Assembly: GCF_036226365.1 (NCBI RefSeq)
Contig: NZ_CP108462.1
Location: 2,232,001-2,296,000, forward strand
Source: Streptomyces sp. NBC_01262
Lineage (GTDB): Bacteria > Actinomycetota > Actinomycetes > Streptomycetales > Streptomycetaceae
Direction of reading: 5' to 3'
DNA length: 64,000 bases
Of this stretch, positions 42,408 to 50,736 are shown in pieces. Position 1 is the first letter of the stretch. Each line of letters opens with the position of its first letter. The notes below the pieces were generated by a model, which was not told where the DNA came from, searched no databases, and saw nothing but the letters and a program-made list of their open reading frames with translations. A program made the position numbers and the translations under genes.

Positions 42408-43565
42408 ATGCACGCCCTACTGCACGCCCTGTCCATCGCCGGGTCGATGACCTGGGAGATCACCTGGGCGCTGATCCTGGGCTTCGCGCTGTCGGCCGTG
42501 GTCCAGGCCGTGGTGCGCAAGTCGACGATCGTACGGCTGCTGGGCGACGACCGGCCCCGGACGCTCGCGATCGCCTCCGCTCTGGGAGCTGCGTCCTCGT
42601 CCTGCTCCTACGCCGCAGTCGCGCTGGCCCGCTCGCTGTTCCGCAAGGGCGCGAACTTCACCGCTGCCATGGCCTTCGAGATCGCCTCGACCAACCTGGT
42701 CGTCGAACTCGGCGTGATCCTGGCACTGCTGATGGGCTGGCAGTTCACCGCCGCGGAATTCGTCGGCGGTCCGATCATGATCGTGGTGCTGGCGCTGCTG
42801 TTCCGCCTCACTCTGCGCAGCCGGCTGCTGGACGAGGCACGGGCACAGGCCGAGCGCGGCGTAGCAGGATCCATGGAGGGGCACGCGGCGATGGACATGG
42901 CGGTCCAGCGGCAGGGGTCCTTCGCCCGGCGGCTGCTGTCGGGCGAGGGCTTCACCTCCGTCGCGCACGTCTTCGTCATGGAGTGGGCCGCGATCCTGCG
43001 GGACATCGTGCTCGGCCTGCTGATCGCAGGGGCCATCGCGGCCTGGGTGCCGGAGTCGTTCTGGCAGACGTTCTTCTTCGCGGGCCACCCGCTGGCGGCC
43101 AAGATCTGGGGGCCGCTGATCGGGCCGCTGGTGGCGGTCATCTCGTTCGTGTGCTCGATCGGCAACGTGCCGCTGGCGGTGGTGCTGTGGAAGGGCGGCA
43201 TCAGCTTCGGCGGCGTGGTCGCCTTCATCTTCGCCGACCTGCTGATCCTCCCGATCCTCAACATCTACCGGAAGTACTACGGCACCAGGATGGCCCTCTA
43301 CCTCCTGGGCACCTTCTACGCCGCCATGGTGGTCGCCGGTTACGTCGTGGAGTTCACCTTCGGTGGCCTGGGGCTGATCCCCGACCAGGCCGACGCGAAA
43401 ATCCCCATGGAAGGCGTGTCCTGGAACTACACCACCTTCCTCAACATCGCCTTCCTCCTTCTGGCCGCCGCCCTGCTGATCCGCTTCGCCCGCACCGGCG
43501 GCCCCGCCATGCTCCGCATGATGAACGACTCACCCGAGACCGGCCACGGTGGACACCACCACTGA
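42408..43565 (+). CDS. permease of the ArsP/YraQ (DUF318) family
   Basis: 385 residues and about nine membrane segments. The signature LGAASSSCSYAAVALARSLFRKGANF and FEIASTNLVVELG near residue 70, and later SFVCSIGNVPLAVVLWKGG (residues 240-265), are typical. Members transport organoarsenicals or metals; here the CsoR-type site upstream hints at a thiophilic metal or persulfide. C-terminus is His-rich (HGGHHH), a possible metal-binding tail. ATG with GGGGAAGGCG. Substrate unproven. Confidence 0.92.
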   Translation: MHALLHALSIAGSMTWEITWALILGFALSAVVQAVVRKSTIVRLLGDDRPRTLAIASALGAASSSCSYAAVALARSLFRKGANFTAAMAFEIASTNLVVELGVILALLMGWQFTAAEFVGGPIMIVVLALLFRLTLRSRLLDEARAQAERGVAGSMEGHAAMDMAVQRQGSFARRLLSGEGFTSVAHVFVMEWAAILRDIVLGLLIAGAIAAWVPESFWQTFFFAGHPLAAKIWGPLIGPLVAVISFVCSIGNVPLAVVLWKGGISFGGVVAFIFADLLILPILNIYRKYYGTRMALYLLGTFYAAMVVAGYVVEFTFGGLGLIPDQADAKIPMEGVSWNYTTFLNIAFLLLAAALLIRFARTGGPAMLRMMNDSPETGHGGHHH

Positions 43566-43677
43566 TCACGCGGGGAGGCGCGTCAGTTCAGGCCAGCGCC
43601 TCGATCGGGTGCAGGCCACGGCCGAACCGCGTGGAACATGCCGTGGGCGGCGGCCGTCTCGCCGCTGAGCCCGCAGG

Positions 43678-45030
43678 TCAGGAAGCCTTCGCGACCGGCT
43701 CCAGGACCGCCACGCACTCCACGTGGTGCGTCATCGGGAACAGGTCGAACGCCCGCAGGAACCGCACGCGGTAGCCGCCGGTGGCGAAGTAGGCGATGTC
43801 GCGGGCAAGGGCTGCCGGGTCGCAGGCGACGTAGGCGATGCGGCGGGCGCCGAGGGAGGCGAGGTGGGCGACGGTGGACTTGCCGGCGCCGGCGCGCGGG
43901 GGGTCGAGGACGATGAGGTCGGCCTGGGTGATGCCGGTGCGGGGGAGGACGGATTCGACCTTGCCGTGCTCGATGCGGACGCGGTCGAGGTCGGCGAGGT
44001 TGTGGCGGGCGTCCTCGACGGCTCGCTTGCCGGATTCGATGCCGAGGACGGCGCCGGTGTCGCCGACGCGCTCGGCGATGGCGCCGGCGAAGAGGCCGAC
44101 TCCGCAGTAGAGGTCGAGGGCGGTCTCGCCCTTACGCGGGGTGAGGCCCTGCATGACGGCCTCGACGAGGAGGTCGGGCGCCTTCGTGTGGACCTGCCAG
44201 AAGCCGCCGGAGCCGACCCGCCAGGTGCGGTCCTCGGCGCGCTCGCGGACGAAGCCGCGGCCGTGGACGCGGTGGACGCCGTCCTGCTCGTCGACGCGCA
44301 TGACGGAGACCGGGCGGTCGAGCTCGACGAGGGGAAGGCGGCCGCCGGGCTTGGGGGTGAGGATGACCTGGCGGTCGTTGGAGCCGGTGGCGGCGATGGC
44401 CTCCACGCTCTCGATGCCGGGCCATTCGCGGGACTCGATGCCGAGCTCGCTGATGCCGGGGGCGGCGATGAGGCAGCGGTCGACGGGCTCTACGTCGTGG
44501 GAGCGGTGGCGGCGGAGCCCCGCGCGGCCGTCGTCGTCGACCGCGTACTGCACGCGCGTGCGCCAGGCGGGGACCTCGCCCTTGGGCAGCTTGTCGCCGG
44601 GGACGGGCTCCACCGTGCTGTTCCAGCCGACGTCCTCCGGGGTGAGGCCGGCGAGGCGGTCGAGCTGCTCGGTGATGACCTGGACCTTCAGGCGGCGCTG
44701 GGCGCCGGGCGAGGCGTGCTGCCAGTCGCAGCCGCCGCACTTGCCGGGGCCGGAGAAGGGGCAGGGCGCCTCGACGCGGTCGGCGGAGGCCTCCAGGATC
44801 TCGACGGCGTCGGCGCGCAGGAAGCGCGAGTCGGGGCCGCCCTCGGTGACCTGGGCGATCACGCGCTCGCCTGGGAGCGCGTGCCGTACGAACAGCACCT
44901 GGGCCCGGTCATGTCCCGGAAGGACGGTCCGGGCGATGCAGTGGCCGCCGTGCGCCACCGGGCCGACCTCGACCTCGTAGCGCTCGCCGACCAGGGCGTC
45001 GGCCTCAGGAGCCTTCGTACGGTGCTGCAT
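43678..45030 (-). CDS. TRAM-domain class I SAM-dependent RNA methyltransferase (RumA-like)
   Basis: 450 residues. TRAM domain at about residues 10-70 (VGERYEVEVGPVAHGGHCIAR), an iron-sulfur-type CPFSGPGKCGGCDWQH, then the methyltransferase with LDLYCGVGLFAGAIAE and VLDPPRAGAGKS, and a catalytic cysteine in YVACDPAALARD. It makes 5-methyluridine in RNA. The ATG at 45030 begins MQHRTK; a TTG 18 bases upstream is possible. It follows the permease at 45120 by about 90 bases on the same strand. Confidence 0.94.
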   Translation of the reverse strand: MQHRTKAPEADALVGERYEVEVGPVAHGGHCIARTVLPGHDRAQVLFVRHALPGERVIAQVTEGGPDSRFLRADAVEILEASADRVEAPCPFSGPGKCGGCDWQHASPGAQRRLKVQVITEQLDRLAGLTPEDVGWNSTVEPVPGDKLPKGEVPAWRTRVQYAVDDDGRAGLRRHRSHDVEPVDRCLIAAPGISELGIESREWPGIESVEAIAATGSNDRQVILTPKPGGRLPLVELDRPVSVMRVDEQDGVHRVHGRGFVRERAEDRTWRVGSGGFWQVHTKAPDLLVEAVMQGLTPRKGETALDLYCGVGLFAGAIAERVGDTGAVLGIESGKRAVEDARHNLADLDRVRIEHGKVESVLPRTGITQADLIVLDPPRAGAGKSTVAHLASLGARRIAYVACDPAALARDIAYFATGGYRVRFLRAFDLFPMTHHVECVAVLEPVAKAS

Positions 45031-45119
45031 GACGGAACCAGGCTCCAAGCGGGGGGGGCGGCAGTGGCGGGGTGGCGGGACGACAGCTCACCAGTCTACG
45101 TCCCGCCGCCCCTCCCCGA

Positions 45120-47171
45120 TCACCGCTTGTCGCTGGTGGCCTTCGGCCGCCCGGGCCGCCCGGCCTCGCCACGCCGCACCGAGCCCGGGGCGTTCCACTC
45201 GGCGCCCCGGCGCTGCCGCAGCTTGGCCCGCTCGGAGGACTCCAGCTGCCACGGCACCGAGGTGACCATGACGCCGGGGGTGAACAGCAGCCGCCCCTTG
45301 AGCCGCAGGGCGCTCTGGTTGTGCAGCAGGTGCTCGTACCAGTGGCCGACCACGTACTCCGGGATGTAGACGGAGACGACATCGCGGGGGCTGGCCCGCC
45401 GCAGGCTCTTGACGTACTCGATGATCGGCCGGGTGATCTCGCGGTAGGGCGAGTCCAGCACCTTCAGGGGTACGTCGATGCCGCGCCGGTGCCATTCCGC
45501 CTGGAGCGCCTTGGTGTCGGCGGGGTCGACGTTGATGCTGAGCGCCTCCAGCGTGTCCGAGCGGAAGAGCTTGGCGTAGGACAGCGCGCGCAGCGTCGGC
45601 TTGTGGACCTTGGAGACCAGCACGATGGAGTGCACCCGGGAGGGCAGGACGGTCTCCTCGCCGTCATCCTCGGTGGCGGCCAGCTCACCGGCGACGCGGT
45701 CGTAGTGGCGGCGGATGGCGGTCATGATCGCGTAGAAGATGACCATGCCGAGCACCGCGACCCACGCGCCGTGCGTGAACTTCGTCAGCAGCACGATGAT
45801 CAGCACGAGGCCGGTGAAGAAGGCGCCGAAGGTGTTGATCGCGCGGGAGCGGATCATGCGGCGGCGCCCGGCCGGGTCGGTCTCGGTGCGCAGGTGGCGG
45901 TTCCAGTGCCGGACCATGCCGATCTGGCTGAGGGTGAAGGAGACGAAGACGCCGACGATGTAGAGCTGGATGAGCCGGGTGGAGTCCGCGCCGTAGAGGT
46001 AGACCAGGACGGCGGCGAAGCCGGCCAGCAGCACGATGCCGTTGCTGAAGGCGAGCCGGTCGCCGCGGGTGTGCAGCTGGCGCGGCAGGTAGCGGTCCTG
46101 GGCGAGGATCGAGCCGAGCACCGGGAAGCCGTTGTACGCGGTGTTGGCAGCCAGGAAGAGGACGAGGGCGGTGACGGCGGCCAGGAAGACGAACGGGATC
46201 GAGCCGTTGCCGAAGACCGCTGCCGCGACCTGCGCGATGACGGGGTCCTGGGTGAAGGATTCCCCGACCGGAACGCCGTTGTTCAGGAGGTCCGTGGCCG
46301 GGTTCTCCGCCATGCGCACGCCGGTGTTGATGGCCAGCGCGATGATGCCGCAGAACATGGTGACGGCCAGCACGCCCATCGCGGCCAGCGTCGTGGCGGC
46401 GTTCTTGGACTTGGGCTTGCGGAAGGCGGGCACGCCGTTGCTGATCGCCTCGACGCCGGTCAGGGCGGCGCAGCCGGAGGAGAAGGCCCGCAGCAGCAGG
46501 AAGAGCAGCGCGAAACCGGCCAGCCCGGATTGCTCGGCCTTGATCGTGTAGCCGGCCGTCGGGGCGTGCATGTCGTCGCCGGTGGCGATGCGGAAGATGC
46601 CCCAGGCGATCATGGCGAAGACACCGAGGACGAACGCGTACGTCGGGATGGCGAAGATGGAGCCCGACTCCCGTACGCCGCGCAGATTCATCAGCATCAG
46701 TACGACGATCATCCCGACCGCGCCCAGCACCTTGTGCTCGACGAAGAACGGCACGGCCGAGCCGAGGTTCTCCACGCCGGAGGCGACCGACACCGCCACG
46801 GTCAGGACGTAGTCGACGAGCAGCGCGCTGGCGACGGTGAGCCCGGCGCGCGGGCCGAGGTTGGTCGTGGCGACCTCGTAGTCGCCGCCGCCGGAGGGAT
46901 AGGCGTGCACGTTCTGCCGGTACGAGGCCACCACGGTGAACATCAGTACGACGACGGCGACCGCGATCCACGGGCTGAAGTGATAGGCCGACACACCGGC
47001 GATGGACAGGACCAGCAGGACCTCACCCGGTGCGTACGCGACGGAGGACAGCGGGTCGGAGGCGAAGACGGGCAGCGCGAGCCGCTTGGGGAGAAGCGTT
47101 TCCCCGAGCTTGTCGCTGCGCAGCGCCCGGCCGATCAGGATCCGTTTCGGCAAGTCGGTCAGTTTGGACAC
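45120..47171 (-). CDS. APC family permease, KimA-like potassium transporter
   Basis: 683 residues with about 12 membrane segments up to residue 455, and a cytoplasmic C-terminal domain of about 200 residues (SIVLVSKVHKPTLRALSYAKL, ALSINVDPADTKALQAEW, DSPYREITRPIIEYVKSL), which is typical of KimA-type APC proteins. N-terminal SDPLSSVAYAPGEVLL is family-like. KimA imports potassium with protons. Divergent from the TrkA pair at 47318, 146 bases apart, so potassium is the likely substrate. An amino-acid role cannot be excluded. Confidence 0.88.
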   Translation of the reverse strand: MSKLTDLPKRILIGRALRSDKLGETLLPKRLALPVFASDPLSSVAYAPGEVLLVLSIAGVSAYHFSPWIAVAVVVLMFTVVASYRQNVHAYPSGGGDYEVATTNLGPRAGLTVASALLVDYVLTVAVSVASGVENLGSAVPFFVEHKVLGAVGMIVVLMLMNLRGVRESGSIFAIPTYAFVLGVFAMIAWGIFRIATGDDMHAPTAGYTIKAEQSGLAGFALLFLLLRAFSSGCAALTGVEAISNGVPAFRKPKSKNAATTLAAMGVLAVTMFCGIIALAINTGVRMAENPATDLLNNGVPVGESFTQDPVIAQVAAAVFGNGSIPFVFLAAVTALVLFLAANTAYNGFPVLGSILAQDRYLPRQLHTRGDRLAFSNGIVLLAGFAAVLVYLYGADSTRLIQLYIVGVFVSFTLSQIGMVRHWNRHLRTETDPAGRRRMIRSRAINTFGAFFTGLVLIIVLLTKFTHGAWVAVLGMVIFYAIMTAIRRHYDRVAGELAATEDDGEETVLPSRVHSIVLVSKVHKPTLRALSYAKLFRSDTLEALSINVDPADTKALQAEWHRRGIDVPLKVLDSPYREITRPIIEYVKSLRRASPRDVVSVYIPEYVVGHWYEHLLHNQSALRLKGRLLFTPGVMVTSVPWQLESSERAKLRQRRGAEWNAPGSVRRGEAGRPGRPKATSDKR

Positions 47172-47317
47172 CCCGCGATGTTAAGGGTTCGTCAAGATGC
47201 GCACGTACCCGGGACTCCCTACCGCAGTACCTCCGTGTGTAGCTTTGGCCCGGGTCTGAGAACCTGTAAAGAGCTCAGCAAAACCAGCCAAAGCAGTTGA
47301 CAGCCGGAAGGACGGTC

Positions 47318-47983
47318 GTGCACGTCGTCATCATGGGTTGCGGGAGGGTGGGCTCCACTCTTGCGCACTCCCTCGAACAGCAAGGTCATACGGTCGCCGT
47401 GATCGACCAGGACCCGACGGCCTTCCGCCGCCTGGGCGCCGGGTTCAGCGGCCGCCGGGTGACCGGCATCGGGTTCGACCAGGACACACTGCGCGAGGCC
47501 GGGATCGAGGAGGCGGGAGCCTTCGCGGCCGTCAGCAGCGGCGACAACTCCAACATCATCGCGGCCCGGGTGGCCCGCGAGATGTTCGGCATCGAGAATG
47601 TCGCGGCCCGTATCTACGACCCCCGGCGCGCCGAGGTCTACCAGCGCCTCGGCATCCCCACCGTGGCCACCGTGCGGTGGACCGCGGACCAGATGCTCCG
47701 CCGGCTGCTGCCGTCCGGGGCCGAGCCCCTGTGGCGCGACCCCAGCGGCGGGGTGCAGCTCGCAGAGGTGCACATCTCCCCCGCATGGATCGGCCACAAG
47801 GTCAGCAAGCTCCAGGAGGAGACAGGGGTGCGTGTGGCGTTCCTCACCCGGCTGGGAGAGGCCATGCTGCCCAGCTCCCAGACGGTGCTCCAGGAAGGTG
47901 ACCTGGTGCACGTCATGATGCGTACCGACGAGGTCGAACAGGTCGAGGCGACGTTCGCCAAGGGCCCTGAGGAGGGTCACTGA
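47318..47983 (+). CDS. trkA: TrkA-type potassium regulatory protein (RCK), first copy
   Basis: 221 residues. RCK_N (KTN) domain with the NAD-binding GCGRVGSTLAHSLEQQGHTVAVIDQD (residues 7-32), followed by an RCK_C at about residue 140 (GVQLAEVHISPAWIGHKVSKLQEETGVRV). It binds NAD(H) or nucleotides and gates a potassium channel or transporter. Start GTG at 47318 after GGAAGG. The stop overlaps the start of the second copy (TGATG). Confidence 0.9.
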   Translation: MHVVIMGCGRVGSTLAHSLEQQGHTVAVIDQDPTAFRRLGAGFSGRRVTGIGFDQDTLREAGIEEAGAFAAVSSGDNSNIIAARVAREMFGIENVAARIYDPRRAEVYQRLGIPTVATVRWTADQMLRRLLPSGAEPLWRDPSGGVQLAEVHISPAWIGHKVSKLQEETGVRVAFLTRLGEAMLPSSQTVLQEGDLVHVMMRTDEVEQVEATFAKGPEEGH

Positions 47984-48663
47984 TGAGAGTCGCCATCGCC
48001 GGGGCCGGCGCGGTGGGCCGCTCGATCGCGGCCGAGCTGCTGGAGAACGGTCACGAGGTCCTGCTCGTCGACAAGAACCCCAGCTCCATCTCCGTGGAAC
48101 GGGTCCCGCAGGCCGAGTGGCTGCTCGCCGACGCCTGCGAGATCACCTCGCTGGACGAGGCGGCGCTGCAGCGCTGCAACGTCGTCATCGCCGCCACCGG
48201 GGACGACAAGGTCAATCTCGTCGTCTCGCTGCTGGCCAAGACCGAGTACGGGGTGCCCCGGGTCGTCGCCCGGGTCAACAACCCCAAGAACGAGTGGCTG
48301 TTCAACGAGGCCTGGGGCGTGGACGTCGCCGTCTCCACCCCGCGCCTGATGTCGGCCCTGGTCGAGGAGGCCGTCAGCGTCGGCGACCTCGTACGCCTGA
48401 TGCGCTTCAGCCAGGGCGACGCCAACCTCGTCGAGCTGACCCTGCCGCCCGAGGCCGCCCTCGTCGGCACCCGGGTCGGCGACGTCGAGTGGCCACTGGA
48501 CACCTCGCTGGTCACCATCATCCGTGGCCACCGGGTGCTCACCCCGTCCAAGGACGACGCCCTGGAGGCGGGTGACGAGCTGCTGTTCGTCGCGGCCCCG
48601 CACCGGGAGGAGCAGCTGGAGGACCTGCTGTCGCTCCAGCGCAACGGCTCCGCCGAGAGCTGA
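47983..48663 (+). CDS. TrkA-type potassium regulatory protein (RCK), second copy
   Basis: 226 residues. RCK_N GAGAVGRSIAAELLENGHEVLLVDKN (residues 6-31), then RCK_C from about 145 (DANLVELTLPPEAALVGTRV). It resembles CeoC of the CeoB/CeoC pair of actinomycetes. Both proteins may control the KimA-like permease or a distant Trk channel. Coupled to the first copy by overlap. Strong hairpin terminator directly follows (48676-48713). Confidence 0.9.
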   Translation: MRVAIAGAGAVGRSIAAELLENGHEVLLVDKNPSSISVERVPQAEWLLADACEITSLDEAALQRCNVVIAATGDDKVNLVVSLLAKTEYGVPRVVARVNNPKNEWLFNEAWGVDVAVSTPRLMSALVEEAVSVGDLVRLMRFSQGDANLVELTLPPEAALVGTRVGDVEWPLDTSLVTIIRGHRVLTPSKDDALEAGDELLFVAAPHREEQLEDLLSLQRNGSAES

Positions 48664-48675
48664 CGCGTACGGAAC

Positions 48676-48713
48676 GGGGCCGGGCCCGGACCATCAGGTC
48701 CGGGCCCGGCCCC
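48676..48713. terminator. strong bidirectional terminator
   Basis: GGGGCCGGGCCCGGACC, ATCA, GGTCCGGGCCCGGCCCC: perfect 17-bp stem with a 4-base loop, between the TrkA pair and the convergent DUF3159 gene. A short T tract follows on the plus strand. Confidence 0.85.
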
Positions 48714-48728
48714 TTATTCGTGCGGGAC

Positions 48729-49484
48729 TCAGTTCGCGGCGGCTTCCTTACGGGCGGCCTCCGCCTCCTTCTCGGCGGCTTCGGCCGCCTCCATCTCCGC
48801 GATCACGTCGATCGGCGGCGGGGCCTTGGCCAGGAAGACCCAGGTCAGGTAGACGCAGAGCAGGAAGGGCGGGATGCCGAGGGCGACCTTGACCCAGCCG
48901 AGCTGCGTGGCGTTGCCCCACAGGTAGAGCGGGAAGAGGATCGCCGACTTGGCGAGCAGGATGATGCCCCAGGCCCAGGTGGCCTTGGTGTAGGCGACCC
49001 GGCGGCCGGGGTTGCGGTCCCGCCAGGAGAGGTTCTCCTTGAGGATCGGGCCGAGCAGCAGCCCGATCAGCGGGAAGCCCGCCATGGCGGAGACCACGTA
49101 GGCGACGGCCAGCCCGAGCGTGTAGAGCATGCCGGGGAGGTAGAAGTTCTTGGCGTTGCCGGACATCATCGCGAAGACGACGCCGAAGGCGACTCCGAAC
49201 ACCCCGCTGAAGGCGTGCTTGAGGGTCTGCTTCTTCGCCAGGCGCGCCAGCGCCAGCACCAGGCTGAGCCCCAGCGCCGCGATGCCGGCGATGTGGATGT
49301 CCCGGTTGATCGTGTAGATCGTGACGAAGACCAGGCCGGGCACGGTGGTGTCCACCATGCCCCACACCCCGCCGAACGCCTCCAGGAGCGCATGGTCGGC
49401 GGCCGCCCTGGAGGCGGCCGCGTCATGCTCCGGCTCGGCCCCCGCCTCGCTCTGGGACTCGGTCCGCTTTTCGATCGACGCCAC
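48729..49484 (-). CDS. DUF3159 membrane protein
   Basis: 251 residues. An N-terminal tail (residues 1-40) then about six membrane segments with VWGMVDTTVPGLVFVTIYT and LYTLGLAVAYVVSA, FPLIGLLLGPILKENLSWRDRNPGRR. This is the DUF3159 family of actinobacteria, function unknown. Last 30 residues are acidic and Ala-rich (a coiled tail). GTG at 49484 is preferred because GGAG is 5 bases before. Tightly follows the OB-fold gene with 2 bases between. Confidence 0.9.
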   Translation of the reverse strand: MASIEKRTESQSEAGAEPEHDAAASRAAADHALLEAFGGVWGMVDTTVPGLVFVTIYTINRDIHIAGIAALGLSLVLALARLAKKQTLKHAFSGVFGVAFGVVFAMMSGNAKNFYLPGMLYTLGLAVAYVVSAMAGFPLIGLLLGPILKENLSWRDRNPGRRVAYTKATWAWGIILLAKSAILFPLYLWGNATQLGWVKVALGIPPFLLCVYLTWVFLAKAPPPIDVIAEMEAAEAAEKEAEAARKEAAAN

Positions 49485-49486
49485 GC

Positions 49487-49885
49487 TTACTCCTGTCCGA
49501 CCGGACGCAACTCGTACTTGGGGTTGAACAGCACCGGCCGGCCGCGGTTCATGGAGATCCGCCCCGACGCGATGATCCTTCGGCCCGGCTCTATGCCCAC
49601 GATGCTGCGGCGGCCCAGCCAGACGACGTCCAGCGCCGCGGAGCCGTCGAACAGCTCCGCCTCCAGCGCCGGCACACCGGCACGGGGCCGCAGCGTCACG
49701 GCGCGCAGTGTACCGGTCACGCTCACTATCTGGCGGTCGTGGCAGTCGCAGATGCGCGTGCACCCGGTCGCCAGGGCGTCCTCCTGCAGCTCCTCGGAGT
49801 GCAGTTCCTCCTGGGTCGAGGACAGGCGGTCGAGCATCCGGCGAAAACGGCTCGCGGGTCGGTCCGAACGGGTGGCACCACTCAT
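49487..49885 (-). CDS. OB-fold nucleic acid binding protein
   Basis: 132 residues. A tRNA_anti-type OB fold in residues 48-130: GTLRAVTLRPRAGVPALEAELFDGSAALDVVWLG, IEPGRRIIASGRIS, and RPVLFNPKYEL. N-terminal half is charged. It is a common actinobacterial partner of DUF3159. Nucleic acid binding is inferred from the fold. ATG 49885. Confidence 0.88.
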   Translation of the reverse strand: MSGATRSDRPASRFRRMLDRLSSTQEELHSEELQEDALATGCTRICDCHDRQIVSVTGTLRAVTLRPRAGVPALEAELFDGSAALDVVWLGRRSIVGIEPGRRIIASGRISMNRGRPVLFNPKYELRPVGQE

Positions 49886-49917
49886 GGCTCAAAGCCTACC
49901 GGGCAGCGCGGACAGGA

Positions 49918-50601
49918 TCACTTCTCGAAGCGGTAGCCCATGCCCGGCTCGGTGACGAAGTGCCGGGGGTGGGAGGGGTCGGACTCCAGCTTGCGGCGGA
50001 GCTGGGCCATGTAGACCCGCAGATAGTTGGCCTCCGTGCCGTAGGCGGGGCCCCAGACCTCCTGGAGGAGCTGCTTCTGGCTGACCAGCCGGCCGGTGTT
50101 GCGGACCAGCACCTCCAGCAGGTGCCACTCGGTGGGCGTGAGGCGTACGTCGGCGCCGTCCCGGTTGACCTTCTTGGCCGCCAGGTCGACGGTGAAGGAC
50201 TCCGTCTCGACCGTGGAGGCGTCGTCCTCGGGACCGGCGGGCTGCGCCCGCCGCACCGCCGCGCGCAGCCGGGCCAGCAGCTCGTCCATGCCGAACGGCT
50301 TGGTCACGTAGTCGTCCGCCCCCGCGTCCAGCGCCTCGACCTTCTCGTCGGAGGTCTGGCGGGCGGACAGCACGATGATCGGCACCCGCGTCCAGCCGCG
50401 CAGACCGCGGATCACGTCGACCCCGTCCATGTCGGGCAGCCCGAGGTCCAGCACGACGACGTCCGGGTGGCGGGCGGCGGCGAGCTGCAGCGCGGTCGCA
50501 CCGTCGTGGGCGGCGTCGACCTCGTACTTGCGGGCCCGCAGGTTGATCACGAGAGCCCGCACGATCTGCGGCTCGTCGTCGACCACGAGCACCCGGTCCA
50601 T
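49918..50601 (-). CDS. kdpE: KdpE response regulator
   Basis: 227 residues. Receiver with phosphorylated aspartate D52 (VVVLDLGLPDMDG) and the conserved lysine in DDYVTKPF; OmpR-type winged helix at the end (VRLTPTEWHLLEVLVRNTGRLV, YLRVYMAQLRRKLE, GMGYRFEK). It activates the kdp potassium-ATPase genes, which are not in the window. Start ATG at 50601 with AGGAG 7 bases ahead. It follows kdpD after 135 bases rather than overlapping it. Confidence 0.95.
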   Translation of the reverse strand: MDRVLVVDDEPQIVRALVINLRARKYEVDAAHDGATALQLAAARHPDVVVLDLGLPDMDGVDVIRGLRGWTRVPIIVLSARQTSDEKVEALDAGADDYVTKPFGMDELLARLRAAVRRAQPAGPEDDASTVETESFTVDLAAKKVNRDGADVRLTPTEWHLLEVLVRNTGRLVSQKQLLQEVWGPAYGTEANYLRVYMAQLRRKLESDPSHPRHFVTEPGMGYRFEK

Positions 50602-50622
50602 TTGTTTTCTCCTCTTTTTTGA

Positions 50623-50638
50623 GCGGCGAGTTCGCCGC
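50623..50638. other. small hairpin between kdpD and kdpE
   Basis: GCGGCGA, GT, TCGCCGC: 7-bp perfect arms, just upstream of the kdpE ribosome site. On the sense strand a run of A, not T, follows, so it is not a simple terminator. It may control kdpE translation. Confidence 0.4.
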
Positions 50639-50736
50639 CGCTGCGCTCAGCCACTGTCGACGGTCTACGTGCTCGGTCGCTCGTACCTCGCTCCCTGCGC
50701 GCGTCTCCCTTTCGACAGCGGCCGCTCCGCTTTGGC

